Part shown: positions 35,098-45,784 of the stretch, one piece after another
Numbering within the stretch: the stretch's first letter is position 1
Layout: each line of letters begins with the position of its first letter
Origin: Maricaulis parjimensis
GTDB taxonomy: Bacteria > Pseudomonadota > Alphaproteobacteria > Caulobacterales > Maricaulaceae
DNA length: 64,000 bases
NCBI RefSeq assembly: GCF_016817355.1
Contig: NZ_JADOTT010000005.1
Coordinates: 62,001 to 126,000 of the forward strand
Reading direction: 5' to 3'
Translations under genes and position numbers: made by a program
The notes under the pieces: generated by a model
Told to the model about the DNA's origin: nothing
The model's input: the letters and a program-made list of their open reading frames with translations, nothing else
The model's database searches: none

Positions 35098-35567
35098 AAC
35101 TCCCCCTCCGCGGCGGCTGCCAGTGTGGTGCGATCCGCTATGAGATCTCCAAACAGCCGCTGACCCTGTATTGCTGCCATTGCACGACCTGCCAGCAGCA
35201 ATCCTCCTCGGCGTTCGGCCTGTCCATGCTGGTGGAGCGGGACGGTTTCCGCTTCACCCAGGGCGCACCGTCGGCCTTCTCCATTCCCACCGACAGCAAG
35301 TCCAACAAGCTGGGCCTGTTCTGTGACAAGTGCGGCACGCGCATCGCCAATGATACCGAAGGGCGTCCGGCCCTGTCATTGAAGGCGGGTTCGCTGGATG
35401 ATCGCGCCCGTCTGCGTCCGGTCGGGCATATCTGGGTGAAATCGGCCCAAGACTGGATGGCCTTCGAGGATGACACGCTGATCTATGAAGGTCCGCCGGA
35501 CGACAGTTATTACGCGCTCATGGAGCGCTGGACCTCCCAGGAACTGACCGACAAACCGACCTCGTGA
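35094..35567 (+). CDS. GFA-family (glutathione-dependent formaldehyde-activating-like) zinc protein
   Basis: The 157-residue product has the GFA zinc-binding pattern: GGCQCGAIRYE, CCHCTTCQQQSSSAFG and CDKCGTRI. These bind one or two zinc ions in the fold of formaldehyde-activating enzyme and centromere protein V. Individual family members have varied roles and the substrate is not predictable. It overlaps the preceding gene by 4 bp and precedes glyS. Confidence 0.88.
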   Translation: MKLPLRGGCQCGAIRYEISKQPLTLYCCHCTTCQQQSSSAFGLSMLVERDGFRFTQGAPSAFSIPTDSKSNKLGLFCDKCGTRIANDTEGRPALSLKAGSLDDRARLRPVGHIWVKSAQDWMAFEDDTLIYEGPPDDSYYALMERWTSQELTDKPTS

Positions 35568-35578
35568 CGGGACACAAA

Positions 35579-37780
35579 ATGTCTGAACTGCTTTTTGAAA
35601 TCTTCTGCGAGGAAATCCCGGCCCGGATGCAGCCGCGCGCCGAGGCCGACCTGGAAAAACTCCTGGGTGACAAGCTGAAGGCCGCCGGCATTGCCTGGAC
35701 CTCGTTGACCACCTTTGCCGGTCCGCGCCGACTGGGTCTCGTGATTGAGGGCCTGCCGGTGAAGACCGAGGATGTCCGCGAAGAACGCAAGGGCCCGCGC
35801 GTCGGTGCGCCGGACAAGGCCGTTGAAGGCTTTCTGCGTGGCGCCGGTGTTGCCTCGCTGGACCAGTGCGAAAAGCGCGAAGACAAGAAGGGCGAGTTCT
35901 GGGTCGCCATCATCGAAAAGCCCGGCCGCACCACGGCCGATGTGATCGCCGAGGCGATCCCGGAGGTGATGAAAGCCTTCCCCTGGCCCAAATCCATGAA
36001 GTTCGGCGAGGATGAGAAGGCCCAGCGCTGGGTGCGTCCGATCCAGCGCCTGCTCTGCCTGTTTGATGGCGAAGTCGTGGACTTCGACGTGTTCGGCATC
36101 AAGTCGGGCAATATCACCGAAGGCCATCGCCGCATGGGCCGCGGTCCCTTCACGATCACCGATTATGCGCAATACACCAAAGTCCTGCGCGAAGAGGGCC
36201 ATGTCATCCAGTCGCGCGCGGAACGCGAAGCGCTGATCCTGGACGGTGCCCGCAAGGTCTGCACGGATGCCGGTCTGGAACTGGTCGAGGATGCCGGTCT
36301 TCTGACGGAGGTTGCCGGTCTGGTGGAATGGCCGGTCCCGCTTCTGGGCGAGATGGATCCGGACTTTCTCGATCTGCCGCCAGAAGTCATCACCCTGACC
36401 ATGAAGACGCACCAGAAGTATTTCGCGGTGAAGAAGCCGGGCGAGCCGGGCGTCACCTCGAAATTCGTCTGCATTGCCAATCAGGTCGCGCCCGATGGCG
36501 GCAAGGCGATTGCCGCCGGTAATGCCCGCGTCCTCTCCGCACGCCTGTCGGATGCCCGCCACTTCTGGGATAATGACCGCAAAACGCCACTCTCGGACAT
36601 GGCGGCCCAGCTCTCCAAAGTCACCTTCCACGATCGATTGGGCAGCGTGTCTGACAAAGCTAGGCGAGTGGCGGAACTGGCGGGCAAATTGGCTAAAAAG
36701 CTGAATGCTGATGCGTTGCTTACAAAAAGGGCCGTAGAGCTATCTAAAGCCGATCTCGTTTCGGAAATGGTCTATGAGTTTCCTGAGCTGCAGGGGGTCA
36801 TGGGTCGATACTATGCTGAACTACAGGGTGAAAGCCCGCTTTTGGCAGATGCGGTTCGGGATCACTACAGGCCGCAAGGGCCAATGGATGCTGTACCGTC
36901 TGAGTCGGTCACTGTCGCTGTCGCGCTCGCAGAAAAGATCGACACACTTGTCTCGTTTTGGACAATTAATGAAAAGCCAACGGGATCGAAGGATCCGTTT
37001 GCGCTCAGGCGAGCAGTACTTGGTGTAATACGCATCTTGCTTGCAAATGAACTAGATTTGCATCTGTCTGAAATTTTACAAGAGCATGGCAAACTCGTCG
37101 AAATATATGCTGATACTCTCGTTCAAAGAAATGGGCGAACTTTCTATAAGGGGCCTGGAGACCATGCCGTCGCCTGTTACGAAGAGGCTCGCGCGGCTGA
37201 TCCTGATGGCCTCACAATCGACCTAGCTTCGTTTGATAGCCATGACCTGACTGACCTCCTCGCCTTCTTCGCCGACCGCCTCAAAGTCCACCTGCGCGAT
37301 GAAGGTATCCGCCACGACGTGATCGATGCCGTCTTTGCGCTGGGCGATGACGACCTTGTCCGTGTGACCGCCAAGGCGCGCGCCCTGCAGGCCTTCCTCG
37401 ACACCGAGGACGGTGCCGCGCTGCTGGCCGGGTTCAATCGGGCGGCCAATATCCTCAAGGCGGAAGAGAAGAAGTCCGGTGAGAGCTTTGCCGGTGATCC
37501 GGATGCGGATTATCTTTCCGGTGCGCCGGAAGCCGATGAGAAGGCGCTGATTTGCGCGCTGGCACAGTCGGGCGAGGCGGCCAAGTCCGCTTTGGCGAAA
37601 GAAGACTTCACGGCCGCAATGGCTGCTCTGGCAGGCATGCGTGCTCCGATTGATGCATTTTTTGAGACCGTGACCGTTAACACGGACGACGAGCGGTTGC
37701 GTCGCAATCGACTGCTTTTATTGTCGCGAATTCGCACGGCCGTCTGCGCCGTCGCTGATTTCGACAAGATTTCAGGCTAG
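35579..37780 (+). CDS. glyS: Glycyl-tRNA synthetase beta subunit, compositionally mosaic
   Basis: GlyS carries the tRNA-binding and HD-like domains of the heterotetrameric glycyl-tRNA synthetase. The 733-residue product (ATG at 35579; a GTG at 35564 would add five residues) starts MSELLFEIFCEEIPARMQ, and has family motifs such as KTHQKYFAV and LRRAVLGVIRILLANELDL. Nucleotide composition changes sharply inside the gene: from about 36640 to 37250 codons such as CTA, ATA, AGG, TTA and GCT/ACA appear often, while both flanks use C/G-ending codons. A second, milder patch occurs at about 37600-37780. The protein itself reads through intact. This suggests recombination with a lower-GC relative. Confidence 0.95.
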   Translation: MSELLFEIFCEEIPARMQPRAEADLEKLLGDKLKAAGIAWTSLTTFAGPRRLGLVIEGLPVKTEDVREERKGPRVGAPDKAVEGFLRGAGVASLDQCEKREDKKGEFWVAIIEKPGRTTADVIAEAIPEVMKAFPWPKSMKFGEDEKAQRWVRPIQRLLCLFDGEVVDFDVFGIKSGNITEGHRRMGRGPFTITDYAQYTKVLREEGHVIQSRAEREALILDGARKVCTDAGLELVEDAGLLTEVAGLVEWPVPLLGEMDPDFLDLPPEVITLTMKTHQKYFAVKKPGEPGVTSKFVCIANQVAPDGGKAIAAGNARVLSARLSDARHFWDNDRKTPLSDMAAQLSKVTFHDRLGSVSDKARRVAELAGKLAKKLNADALLTKRAVELSKADLVSEMVYEFPELQGVMGRYYAELQGESPLLADAVRDHYRPQGPMDAVPSESVTVAVALAEKIDTLVSFWTINEKPTGSKDPFALRRAVLGVIRILLANELDLHLSEILQEHGKLVEIYADTLVQRNGRTFYKGPGDHAVACYEEARAADPDGLTIDLASFDSHDLTDLLAFFADRLKVHLRDEGIRHDVIDAVFALGDDDLVRVTAKARALQAFLDTEDGAALLAGFNRAANILKAEEKKSGESFAGDPDADYLSGAPEADEKALICALAQSGEAAKSALAKEDFTAAMAALAGMRAPIDAFFETVTVNTDDERLRRNRLLLLSRIRTAVCAVADFDKISG

Positions 37781-37792
37781 GGGCCAAACAGA

Positions 37793-40468
<2,676 letters not shown>

Positions 40469-40489
40469 GTGGCTGAACAGTCAAAGTAA

Positions 40490-40523
40490 AAATGACCCTT
40501 CCTGGAAACGGGGAGGGTCATTT
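40490..40523 (+). terminator. Rho-independent terminator of the glyQ-ppdK run
   Basis: AAATGACCCT and AGGGTCATTT arms (40490-40499 and 40514-40523) form a 10-bp stem with a 14-nt loop that can itself pair (TTCC/GGGG region). CTTATTTG follows. It lies 21 bp after the ppdK stop. Confidence 0.85.
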
Positions 40524-40628
40524 CTTATTTGTAATTTGCCTCAAAGCTTGACCAATTTCGCGGCCTCCCATAGAGAGGCGCGCTCTTTGCATGGCAAAGG
40601 GGTGCCGCTTTTTAGTGGTACATTAGCA

Positions 40629-40659
40629 GAATCCACAGAGTGATTCGGTCATAACCGAA
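40629..40659. promoter_or_regulatory. Inverted repeat overlapping GANTC sites before the cell-wall hydrolase
   Basis: TTCGGT-CATA-ACCGAA (40644-40659) is a perfect 6-bp inverted repeat with a 4-bp spacer. GATTC (40642-40646) overlaps its left arm and GAATC is at 40629-40633. It lies 33-63 bp before the hydrolase start. The arrangement suits a repressor or activator site whose use could depend on GANTC methylation. Confidence 0.4.
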
Positions 40660-40691
40660 CGCAAGAACGAAGACCGGCAGGAAAGAGTTCC

Positions 40692-41459
40692 ATGAACTTG
40701 GACGAAGCCCGCAGCCAGCAGAAACAAGTGGCGACAGCATTCTATATGCTGGCGGCGCTGGTGCTGTGCGCGATGTCCATCCTGGTCATGAATCTCGCCT
40801 CCGAGCGCGCACGTGTTCAGGACGAGACCCTGCAATGGCAGCGTCTGGCCTCGCAGTATCTGGATCGCGGTGACACGCTGGATGCCGACACCTCGGCTGA
40901 ACTGGTCCGCATCGCCTCGATCTCCCTGGCCTCCGACCCGCTGCAAGGCGCGGTCCTGACGGTGCGCTCGCTGGATGATCTGCGCACGTTCGATACCACT
41001 CACTTTGATCACGCGGCCGATATCACCGCGCAAATCGATTGCCTGGCCGAGGCTGTCTATTACGAAGCCCGCTCCGAGGGCATTGTCGGTCAGCTGGCCG
41101 TGGCCCAGGTCGTTTTGAACCGGGTGCGCAACCGCAATTATCCCGACACGATTTGTGACGTGGTCTATGAGGGTTCCGAGCGCACCACGGGCTGCCAGTT
41201 CACCTTCACCTGTGACGGCTCCCTGATCCGGGCGCCGCGCGGCAATGCCTGGCGCCGGTCCCAGCTGGTCGCCCAGCACGCCTATCTCGGCTTTGGCCGC
41301 GATGTGACGCGCCGCGCCACCCACTATCACACGGTGGCCGTGGATCCGTACTGGAATGAAAGCCTGGTCCGCACCCGCCGGATCGGCACGCACATCTTCT
41401 ACCGTTTCGCCACCCGCCGGGAACGCGAAGCCGGTATCGTCCGCGAGCGCGACGCCTAG
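40692..41459 (+). CDS. SleB-type cell-wall hydrolase, membrane anchored
   Basis: The 255-residue product has one N-terminal membrane helix (about 17-37, FYMLAALVLCAMSILVM) and a periplasmic C-terminal Hydrolase_2 (SleB) domain from about 115 to 250. The catalytic Glu120 lies in LAEAVYYEARSEG, followed by VVLNRVRNRNYPDTIC and GCQFTFTCDG. SleB domains act as lytic transglycosylases on peptidoglycan. The upstream GANTC/inverted-repeat site suggests cell-cycle control, which would suit a cell-wall remodelling enzyme. Confidence 0.88.
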   Translation: MNLDEARSQQKQVATAFYMLAALVLCAMSILVMNLASERARVQDETLQWQRLASQYLDRGDTLDADTSAELVRIASISLASDPLQGAVLTVRSLDDLRTFDTTHFDHAADITAQIDCLAEAVYYEARSEGIVGQLAVAQVVLNRVRNRNYPDTICDVVYEGSERTTGCQFTFTCDGSLIRAPRGNAWRRSQLVAQHAYLGFGRDVTRRATHYHTVAVDPYWNESLVRTRRIGTHIFYRFATRREREAGIVRERDA

Positions 41460-41604
41460 GTCTTTGACCTTCCTGACATGATTGGCTGAACTTCGCGCAG
41501 GACGGGTCCTTTTCCTCCTCAGCGCGCGATAGTCATTGTTAATGTCTTGTGCCGATACTGTGCGGAAACCATAAACGCTTGAATTTGCAATCCGCGGAGA
41601 GCGC

Positions 41605-42501
41605 ATGGCCCTCGCCGATCTCGATCAGACACCGGAACGCATCTGGTTGTGCATGACCGACAGCAATCGCACGCGCGTGGTGTCCCGCGCGCTGGCGAAG
41701 GGGTTGGGCATGACGGTCTATATGGGCCCGACCATGGATGATGAAGGTCCGGTCGCGCTCGTCGTTGCGGATGATGCCAATGGCAAACGTCTCGCCGAGG
41801 CCAAGACCAATGCCGCGCCCATGCAGCATTCGCTCTGGGTGACCGGCAATGCCCGCCGTTCAGGCGCAGACGTGTTTCTCGATGCCGATACCGATGCGGG
41901 CACGCTGACCAATGCGATCGAAGGCCTGCGCGCCTATCGTGAATACGCCATGGCGGTCCCGGCCAGCCGTGATGTCGGTCTGGGCGCCATCACTGCGCTC
42001 GCCAGTGGCGAGTTCTCTGTGCAGACGCTGGAACAGGCGCGCGACGTCTCGGTCTTCCTGGGCCGGGCCTGTCCGGAGCCGTGTGCGACCAGCGTCGGCC
42101 TTTACGTCCTGCTCGCGAACGCCATCGAACACGGCAATCTCGGCTTTGATGCCACGGAGAAAGCCAAAGGGCTCGCTGACGGGTCCTGGGCCCGCAAGCT
42201 GGCCAAACGGATGGATGAGCCGGAATTCTCCGATCGCCGTGTCCGCCTCAGCGTGCATCGCGGCCTGAAAGCCCTGACTTTCGTCATCCAGGATGATGGC
42301 GAGGGGATTGATGCGGAAACGGCTGAAATGGCCAATCCCGCGCGCGCCGGCTATCGCGGCAAGGGGATCAAGCTGGCCAAGTCGATGGGCTTTACCCAGG
42401 TCAATTATCTCGGCGTGGGCAATACGGTGGAAGCGTCCATCCTGCTGCCGCAAGCCAGCGAGGAAGACCGCTCCTATCGTGAGCAGGTCGCCCGCGCCTG
42501 A
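41605..42501 (+). CDS. Receiver-like plus HATPase domain protein (anti-sigma/kinase-like)
   Basis: The 298-residue soluble product has an N-terminal region (about 10-110) resembling a degenerate receiver fold and a C-terminal GHKL ATPase domain (about 160-290). The N-box is in LYVLLANAIEHGNLGF and the G1 box in QDDGEGID; the second glycine stretch is GYRGKGIKLAKSM. No His-phosphotransfer helix is seen, so it is more like an anti-sigma or phosphatase-coupled ATPase domain (as in SpoIIAB/RsbW and similar response-regulator-fused proteins) than a full histidine kinase. Output partner is unknown. Confidence 0.7.
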   Translation: MALADLDQTPERIWLCMTDSNRTRVVSRALAKGLGMTVYMGPTMDDEGPVALVVADDANGKRLAEAKTNAAPMQHSLWVTGNARRSGADVFLDADTDAGTLTNAIEGLRAYREYAMAVPASRDVGLGAITALASGEFSVQTLEQARDVSVFLGRACPEPCATSVGLYVLLANAIEHGNLGFDATEKAKGLADGSWARKLAKRMDEPEFSDRRVRLSVHRGLKALTFVIQDDGEGIDAETAEMANPARAGYRGKGIKLAKSMGFTQVNYLGVGNTVEASILLPQASEEDRSYREQVARA

Positions 42502-42612
42502 CCGCGCGGTTTGTATGAACGCGGGCTGAACCCGCCGCTCAGGCTCAACTCATCCCCCATTCGCTAGATGTGTCTGCAACGCCCGCAACGGGCCTGCACA
42601 CAGGAGCGAATG

Positions 42613-43278
42613 ATGCGCACGATGAAGAGCCAATTGACCGCGGCCCTGGTTTCGGCCGGACTGCTGGCCGGTTTCGCCGCGCCGGCCCAGGCCCAGCTGC
42701 CCTCCGGTATCGATCTTCACCCCAATGCCGATTGCGGCATTCAGGTCTATATGAGCAATGCCGGTGGTGTTGCCATGGCCAAGGCGGATCGCGCGTTGAG
42801 TGGCTCCTACCGTTTCACGCTCTACCAGGCGATCCCGACCAGCCAGGTCGACATCAATCTGAGCGGCCGTTTCTCCGGCGGTGGTCCGCGCGATACGACG
42901 CTGGCCCGCAACCCGTTTGCCCTGGGCTATGCGGTTCCCAATGGTTATCGCGGCATGCATGAGCTGCGCGATGCGGAACTGGGCCAGGACGCGCATCTGG
43001 AAGGCTCGCTCCAGGTCTATGATGATCGCGGACGCCTGGTCTGCTCGACGCGGCAGGTCTCGATCATGCCGATGAGCCTGATGCAGGCGGCAGCCGATCC
43101 GCCGCAGCGCCCGTCGCCCAGCGCCTCCCGCTATAACCAGTACGGCGCCGTGGTCCAGCAGCCCGGGCAACGGCCCGCCGCGCGCCAGGTCCAGCCGCAG
43201 CGCCAATACACGCTTACCCGCGCCCAGTGTGAACGTCTGCGCAGTGCCCGTCCGGCCCAGTGCCGATACGACGACTGA
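42613..43278 (+). CDS. CsgH-like periplasmic curli chaperone, larger form
   Basis: The 221-residue product has a signal peptide (to about 30, AAPAQAQ) and a domain of about 90 residues (40-160) that follows the CsgH plan: a first Cys (ADCGIQVYMS), then SGSYRFTLYQ, VDINLSGRFSG, a LEGSLQVYDDRGRLVC strand pair, and a disulphide-forming second Cys. A Pro/Gln-rich tail with repeats of PQRP/QPQR and a CERLR-PAQC motif follows. The ATG at 42613 is chosen because AGGAG is 6 bp upstream. It lies beside a curlin gene. The family match is my reading of pattern, not a search. Confidence 0.55.
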   Translation: MRTMKSQLTAALVSAGLLAGFAAPAQAQLPSGIDLHPNADCGIQVYMSNAGGVAMAKADRALSGSYRFTLYQAIPTSQVDINLSGRFSGGGPRDTTLARNPFALGYAVPNGYRGMHELRDAELGQDAHLEGSLQVYDDRGRLVCSTRQVSIMPMSLMQAAADPPQRPSPSASRYNQYGAVVQQPGQRPAARQVQPQRQYTLTRAQCERLRSARPAQCRYDD

Positions 43279-43307
43279 TCCCCGTTTCCTGTTCTCCCGC
43301 CCCTTGT

Positions 43308-43340
43308 GGCCCGAGCCTGTCCGGCTCGGGCCTTTCTTTT
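43308..43340 (+). terminator. Rho-independent terminator between the CsgH-like gene and curlin
   Basis: GGCCCGAGCC-tgtcc-GGCTCGGGCC is a perfect 10-bp stem followed by TTTCTTTT. It lies about 29 bp after the CsgH-like gene stop and implies that the curlin gene has its own promoter in the 140 bp that follow. Confidence 0.9.
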
Positions 43341-43482
43341 ATGAACGAAAGCCGGAAATCCGTTCATCTAGCTGGTTCGATTATGAATATCCCGCTCAGC
43401 AACCACTCATCCGCGCCTCGCTAGAACAGGGTCAGGCTTCGATGCACAGGGCGTCGGCCAGACACAGAATGGAGTATCGATC

Positions 43483-43995
43483 ATGAAGACCCGTCTTTTC
43501 ATCGCCAGCGCCCTCGCGGCGATTTCGGTCATGGGTACGGTTGGGGCTGCAGAGGCCCAGTCGCGCAATCGCGTCAGCGTCGCCCAGCAGGGCTATCAGA
43601 ATGAGATCGCCGGCCGCCAGAATGGCTATCGCCAGCGCATGGTGATCAACCAGAATGGTGACCGCCAGTATGTCACGGTGATCCAGGATGGCGCCCGCAA
43701 TGGCACCACGGTGGGTCAGACGGGCCGCTACAACCAGGCCCATGTCGACCAGTATGGCCGCCGCAATGACGCCGTGATCGGTCAGCAGGGCCGCAATAAT
43801 TACGGCGCCAGCGTCCAGACCGGCAATCGCAATATCTCGGGCATCGCCCAGATGGGCCGCAACAATTACGCCGTCACCGATCAGTACGGCTCCAACAATG
43901 CCGCCGGCGTGATCCAGGTCGGCAACGGCCAGACCGCCACGGTCCGCCAGACGGGCAGCGGCAATGTGACCCTCGTCATCCAGGGCGAGCACTGA
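43483..43995 (+). CDS. Curlin-repeat amyloid subunit (CsgA/CsgB type)
   Basis: The 170-residue product has a signal peptide (about 1-24, ending in GAAEAQ) followed by about 12 tandem curlin-type units of 11 residues. Each has the form x5-Q-x-G-x2-N: for example VSVAQQGYQN, TTVGQTGRYN, HVDQYGRRN, VIGQQGRNN and SVQTGNRN. Such repeats fold as a beta-solenoid amyloid secreted and nucleated at the cell surface (curli). In typical curli the repeat has 18-24 residues; here the 11-residue unit is short, as often seen in alphaproteobacterial curlins. No CsgG, CsgE or CsgF is in the window, so export would rely on genes elsewhere. Confidence 0.88.
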   Translation: MKTRLFIASALAAISVMGTVGAAEAQSRNRVSVAQQGYQNEIAGRQNGYRQRMVINQNGDRQYVTVIQDGARNGTTVGQTGRYNQAHVDQYGRRNDAVIGQQGRNNYGASVQTGNRNISGIAQMGRNNYAVTDQYGSNNAAGVIQVGNGQTATVRQTGSGNVTLVIQGEH

Positions 43996-44084
43996 TCCGA
44001 ACCGGTCCCCGGGGGGCGCGTTGTGTCCCCCGGTTCCGGCCGGTCCGCCCAGACCTCTAACCCCCGGCAGCAAAGGAGGCTGTC

Positions 44085-44462
44085 ATGTCTGTGAAACTTG
44101 CACTTTTTGCCTCGATCGCCGCGGCGACCGGCCTTTTCGTTTCCGCCCAAGCTGAGCTGGACCCGGCACTTGCCCCCGACTTTGCGCCGGCCTGTGGCAT
44201 TGACCGGGCCGACAATGCCGACGGGTTTGTCCTGACGGCGTGGAATGAGCTTTCCTCGGCCAGCAGCTGGTCGCTTCTGGTGACCCAGTCGACCGGCGGC
44301 GGCGGTTTTGACATCTCCCAGAGCGGGGATGTGGAATTCCTGGAAACCGGTGACCCGGTTCTCTCCGAGATGGAGATCTATGCCGGATATTCCGTCTCTG
44401 CACGGCTGACCGTGTGGGATGCTGACGGCCTGGCGGTCTGTTCCGACCGGCTCGAGGTCTGA
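44085..44462 (+). CDS. CsgH-like periplasmic curli chaperone, small form
   Basis: The 125-residue product has a signal peptide (to about 23, VSAQAE) and a single beta-sandwich-like domain with a first Cys (PACGIDRADNADGF), SSWSLLVTQSTGGGGFDISQ, SGDVEF and VWDADGLAVC. This pattern (two cysteines bracketing the domain, G-F/D-I-S-Q-S-G-x) resembles CsgH, which keeps curlin subunits from aggregating in the periplasm. A perfect AAAGGAGG ribosome site lies before the ATG. It follows the curlin gene by about 90 bp. Confidence 0.7.
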   Translation: MSVKLALFASIAAATGLFVSAQAELDPALAPDFAPACGIDRADNADGFVLTAWNELSSASSWSLLVTQSTGGGGFDISQSGDVEFLETGDPVLSEMEIYAGYSVSARLTVWDADGLAVCSDRLEV

Positions 44463-44542
44463 GGCGGCGTTTCCAAGCGACCCTCGCTAGGCGAAGCCTG
44501 GCCAGACAGCTAGTGTGACGGGAAACTCATGGGGGTTCCGTC

Positions 44543-45097
44543 ATGCTGGCTTTTATTGCGTCCTTTCTCCTTGTTTCCTTGCAGGAGGCCCAACCGCTCG
44601 AACCGTTCGAGGTCCAGGGCTTCAACGCCTCCATCACGGTGGAGATCGACGCGCCACGGGAAACCGTGTTCGACGCGGCGACCGGCGATGTGACCGGATG
44701 GTGGGATCATTCCTTCTGGCCGGATCCGGCGGAAATGGTGATCGAGCCGGAGATCGGCGGGCGTTTCTATGAGCGTTTCCAGGACGGGTCCGACAATGGC
44801 ACCCTGCATGCGCGCGTGATTTTCGTGCGCGCCCCGGAACAATTGCGCCTGCACGGCCCGCTGGGCCTGTCCGGCCGGGCTGTGGATCTGGTGTCCAGCT
44901 GGACGCTGAGTGAAGGCGATACGCCGGACACCACGGTGTTTCGTATCGATCTGGCCATGATGGGTGATGTGGATGCCGAGCTGGCTGGTGTGGTGCGTCA
45001 GGTCTGGGTGCATTTCATCGAAGGCCGGCTGAAACCCTATGTCGAGGCGGGCTGTCATGAGCGTCCGGACATGCCCTGCAGTGCTTTCGCGGAATAG
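44543..45097 (+). CDS. Secreted SRPBCC/START-like domain protein
   Basis: The 184-residue product has an N-terminal signal sequence (MLAFIASFLLVSLQEAQ) and an SRPBCC (polyketide cyclase/AHSA1-like) fold: ITVEIDAPRETVFDAATGDV, WWDHSFW, EIGGRFYERFQDGS and a C-terminal long helix (AGVVRQVWVHFIEGRLKPYV). This fold binds hydrophobic ligands. An exported member is less usual. The role is unknown. Confidence 0.75.
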   Translation: MLAFIASFLLVSLQEAQPLEPFEVQGFNASITVEIDAPRETVFDAATGDVTGWWDHSFWPDPAEMVIEPEIGGRFYERFQDGSDNGTLHARVIFVRAPEQLRLHGPLGLSGRAVDLVSSWTLSEGDTPDTTVFRIDLAMMGDVDAELAGVVRQVWVHFIEGRLKPYVEAGCHERPDMPCSAFAE

Positions 45098-45139
45098 ACC
45101 GGCCTTGGCGGATCACCGATCGCGCCCTATCTCAAAAGC

Positions 45140-45775
45140 ATGACCGAGAGTAAAGCCCTTCCAGATCAATTGCCGCTCTTTCCCCTGGGCGGAGCCATTT
45201 TGCTGCCTGGTGAGTTCCTGCCGCTGAACGTGTTCGAGCCGCGCTATCTCAACATGCTCGATGATGTCCGGCAGGGCAGTGGTCATATCGGGATCATCCA
45301 GACCCGCCAGGGCGGCACGCCGGACAAGCCGACGCTGAGCCGGATCGGCGGGGCCGGGCGGCTCGTGCATTTCGATGAAACCCCGGACGGCCGCTATCTG
45401 ATCACGTTGAAAGGCGTCAGCCGTTTCGTGCTGACCGAGGAATTGGAGACGCCGACGCCCTACCGGGTCGCACGGCCGGACTACACGCCCTTCAGCCAGG
45501 ACCTCGAACCGCGCTCGGAGATCGAGGGAGATCGGGGCCGGCTGGTGCAGATGCTCCAGGCCTGGTTCCAGGTCGAGCATGTTGCGGCGGATTGGGAAAG
45601 TGTTGGTGCGGCACCCTTGGTGACGCTGGTCGACCAATTGTCGATGATCGCGCCCTTCGCTGCGGCGGAAAAGCAGAAATTGCTGGAAGCGGAAAATTCG
45701 GCTGAGCGCCTGGTCACGATGGAGACCATATTGGCGGAACATCTGGCCGGAGGCGCTGACGGTCCCGTCCAGTAA
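45140..45775 (+). CDS. LON substrate-binding-domain protein
   Basis: The 211-residue product consists of the LON N-terminal domain only (LPLFPLGGAILLPGEFLPLN, VFEPRYLNMLDD, GRYLITLKGVSRFVL) without the AAA+ or protease parts. Stand-alone versions occur across alphaproteobacteria, often near a thioredoxin-like gene, but their function is not established. It may recognise unfolded or damaged proteins. A convergent gene follows after 9 bp. Confidence 0.9.
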   Translation: MTESKALPDQLPLFPLGGAILLPGEFLPLNVFEPRYLNMLDDVRQGSGHIGIIQTRQGGTPDKPTLSRIGGAGRLVHFDETPDGRYLITLKGVSRFVLTEELETPTPYRVARPDYTPFSQDLEPRSEIEGDRGRLVQMLQAWFQVEHVAADWESVGAAPLVTLVDQLSMIAPFAAAEKQKLLEAENSAERLVTMETILAEHLAGGADGPVQ

Positions 45776-45784
45776 TTGGGCCGA

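Noticed and set aside
43483-43995. Tandem repeats considered as a CRISPR or DNA repeat array
   Set aside because: The repeat is at protein level (11-residue curlin units) with diverged nucleotides and no spacer structure.
44007-44033. GC-rich inverted repeat (CCGGGGG/CCCCCGG) after curlin as a terminator
   Set aside because: No T run follows and the stem is almost pure G:C; it could be chance in GC-rich DNA.
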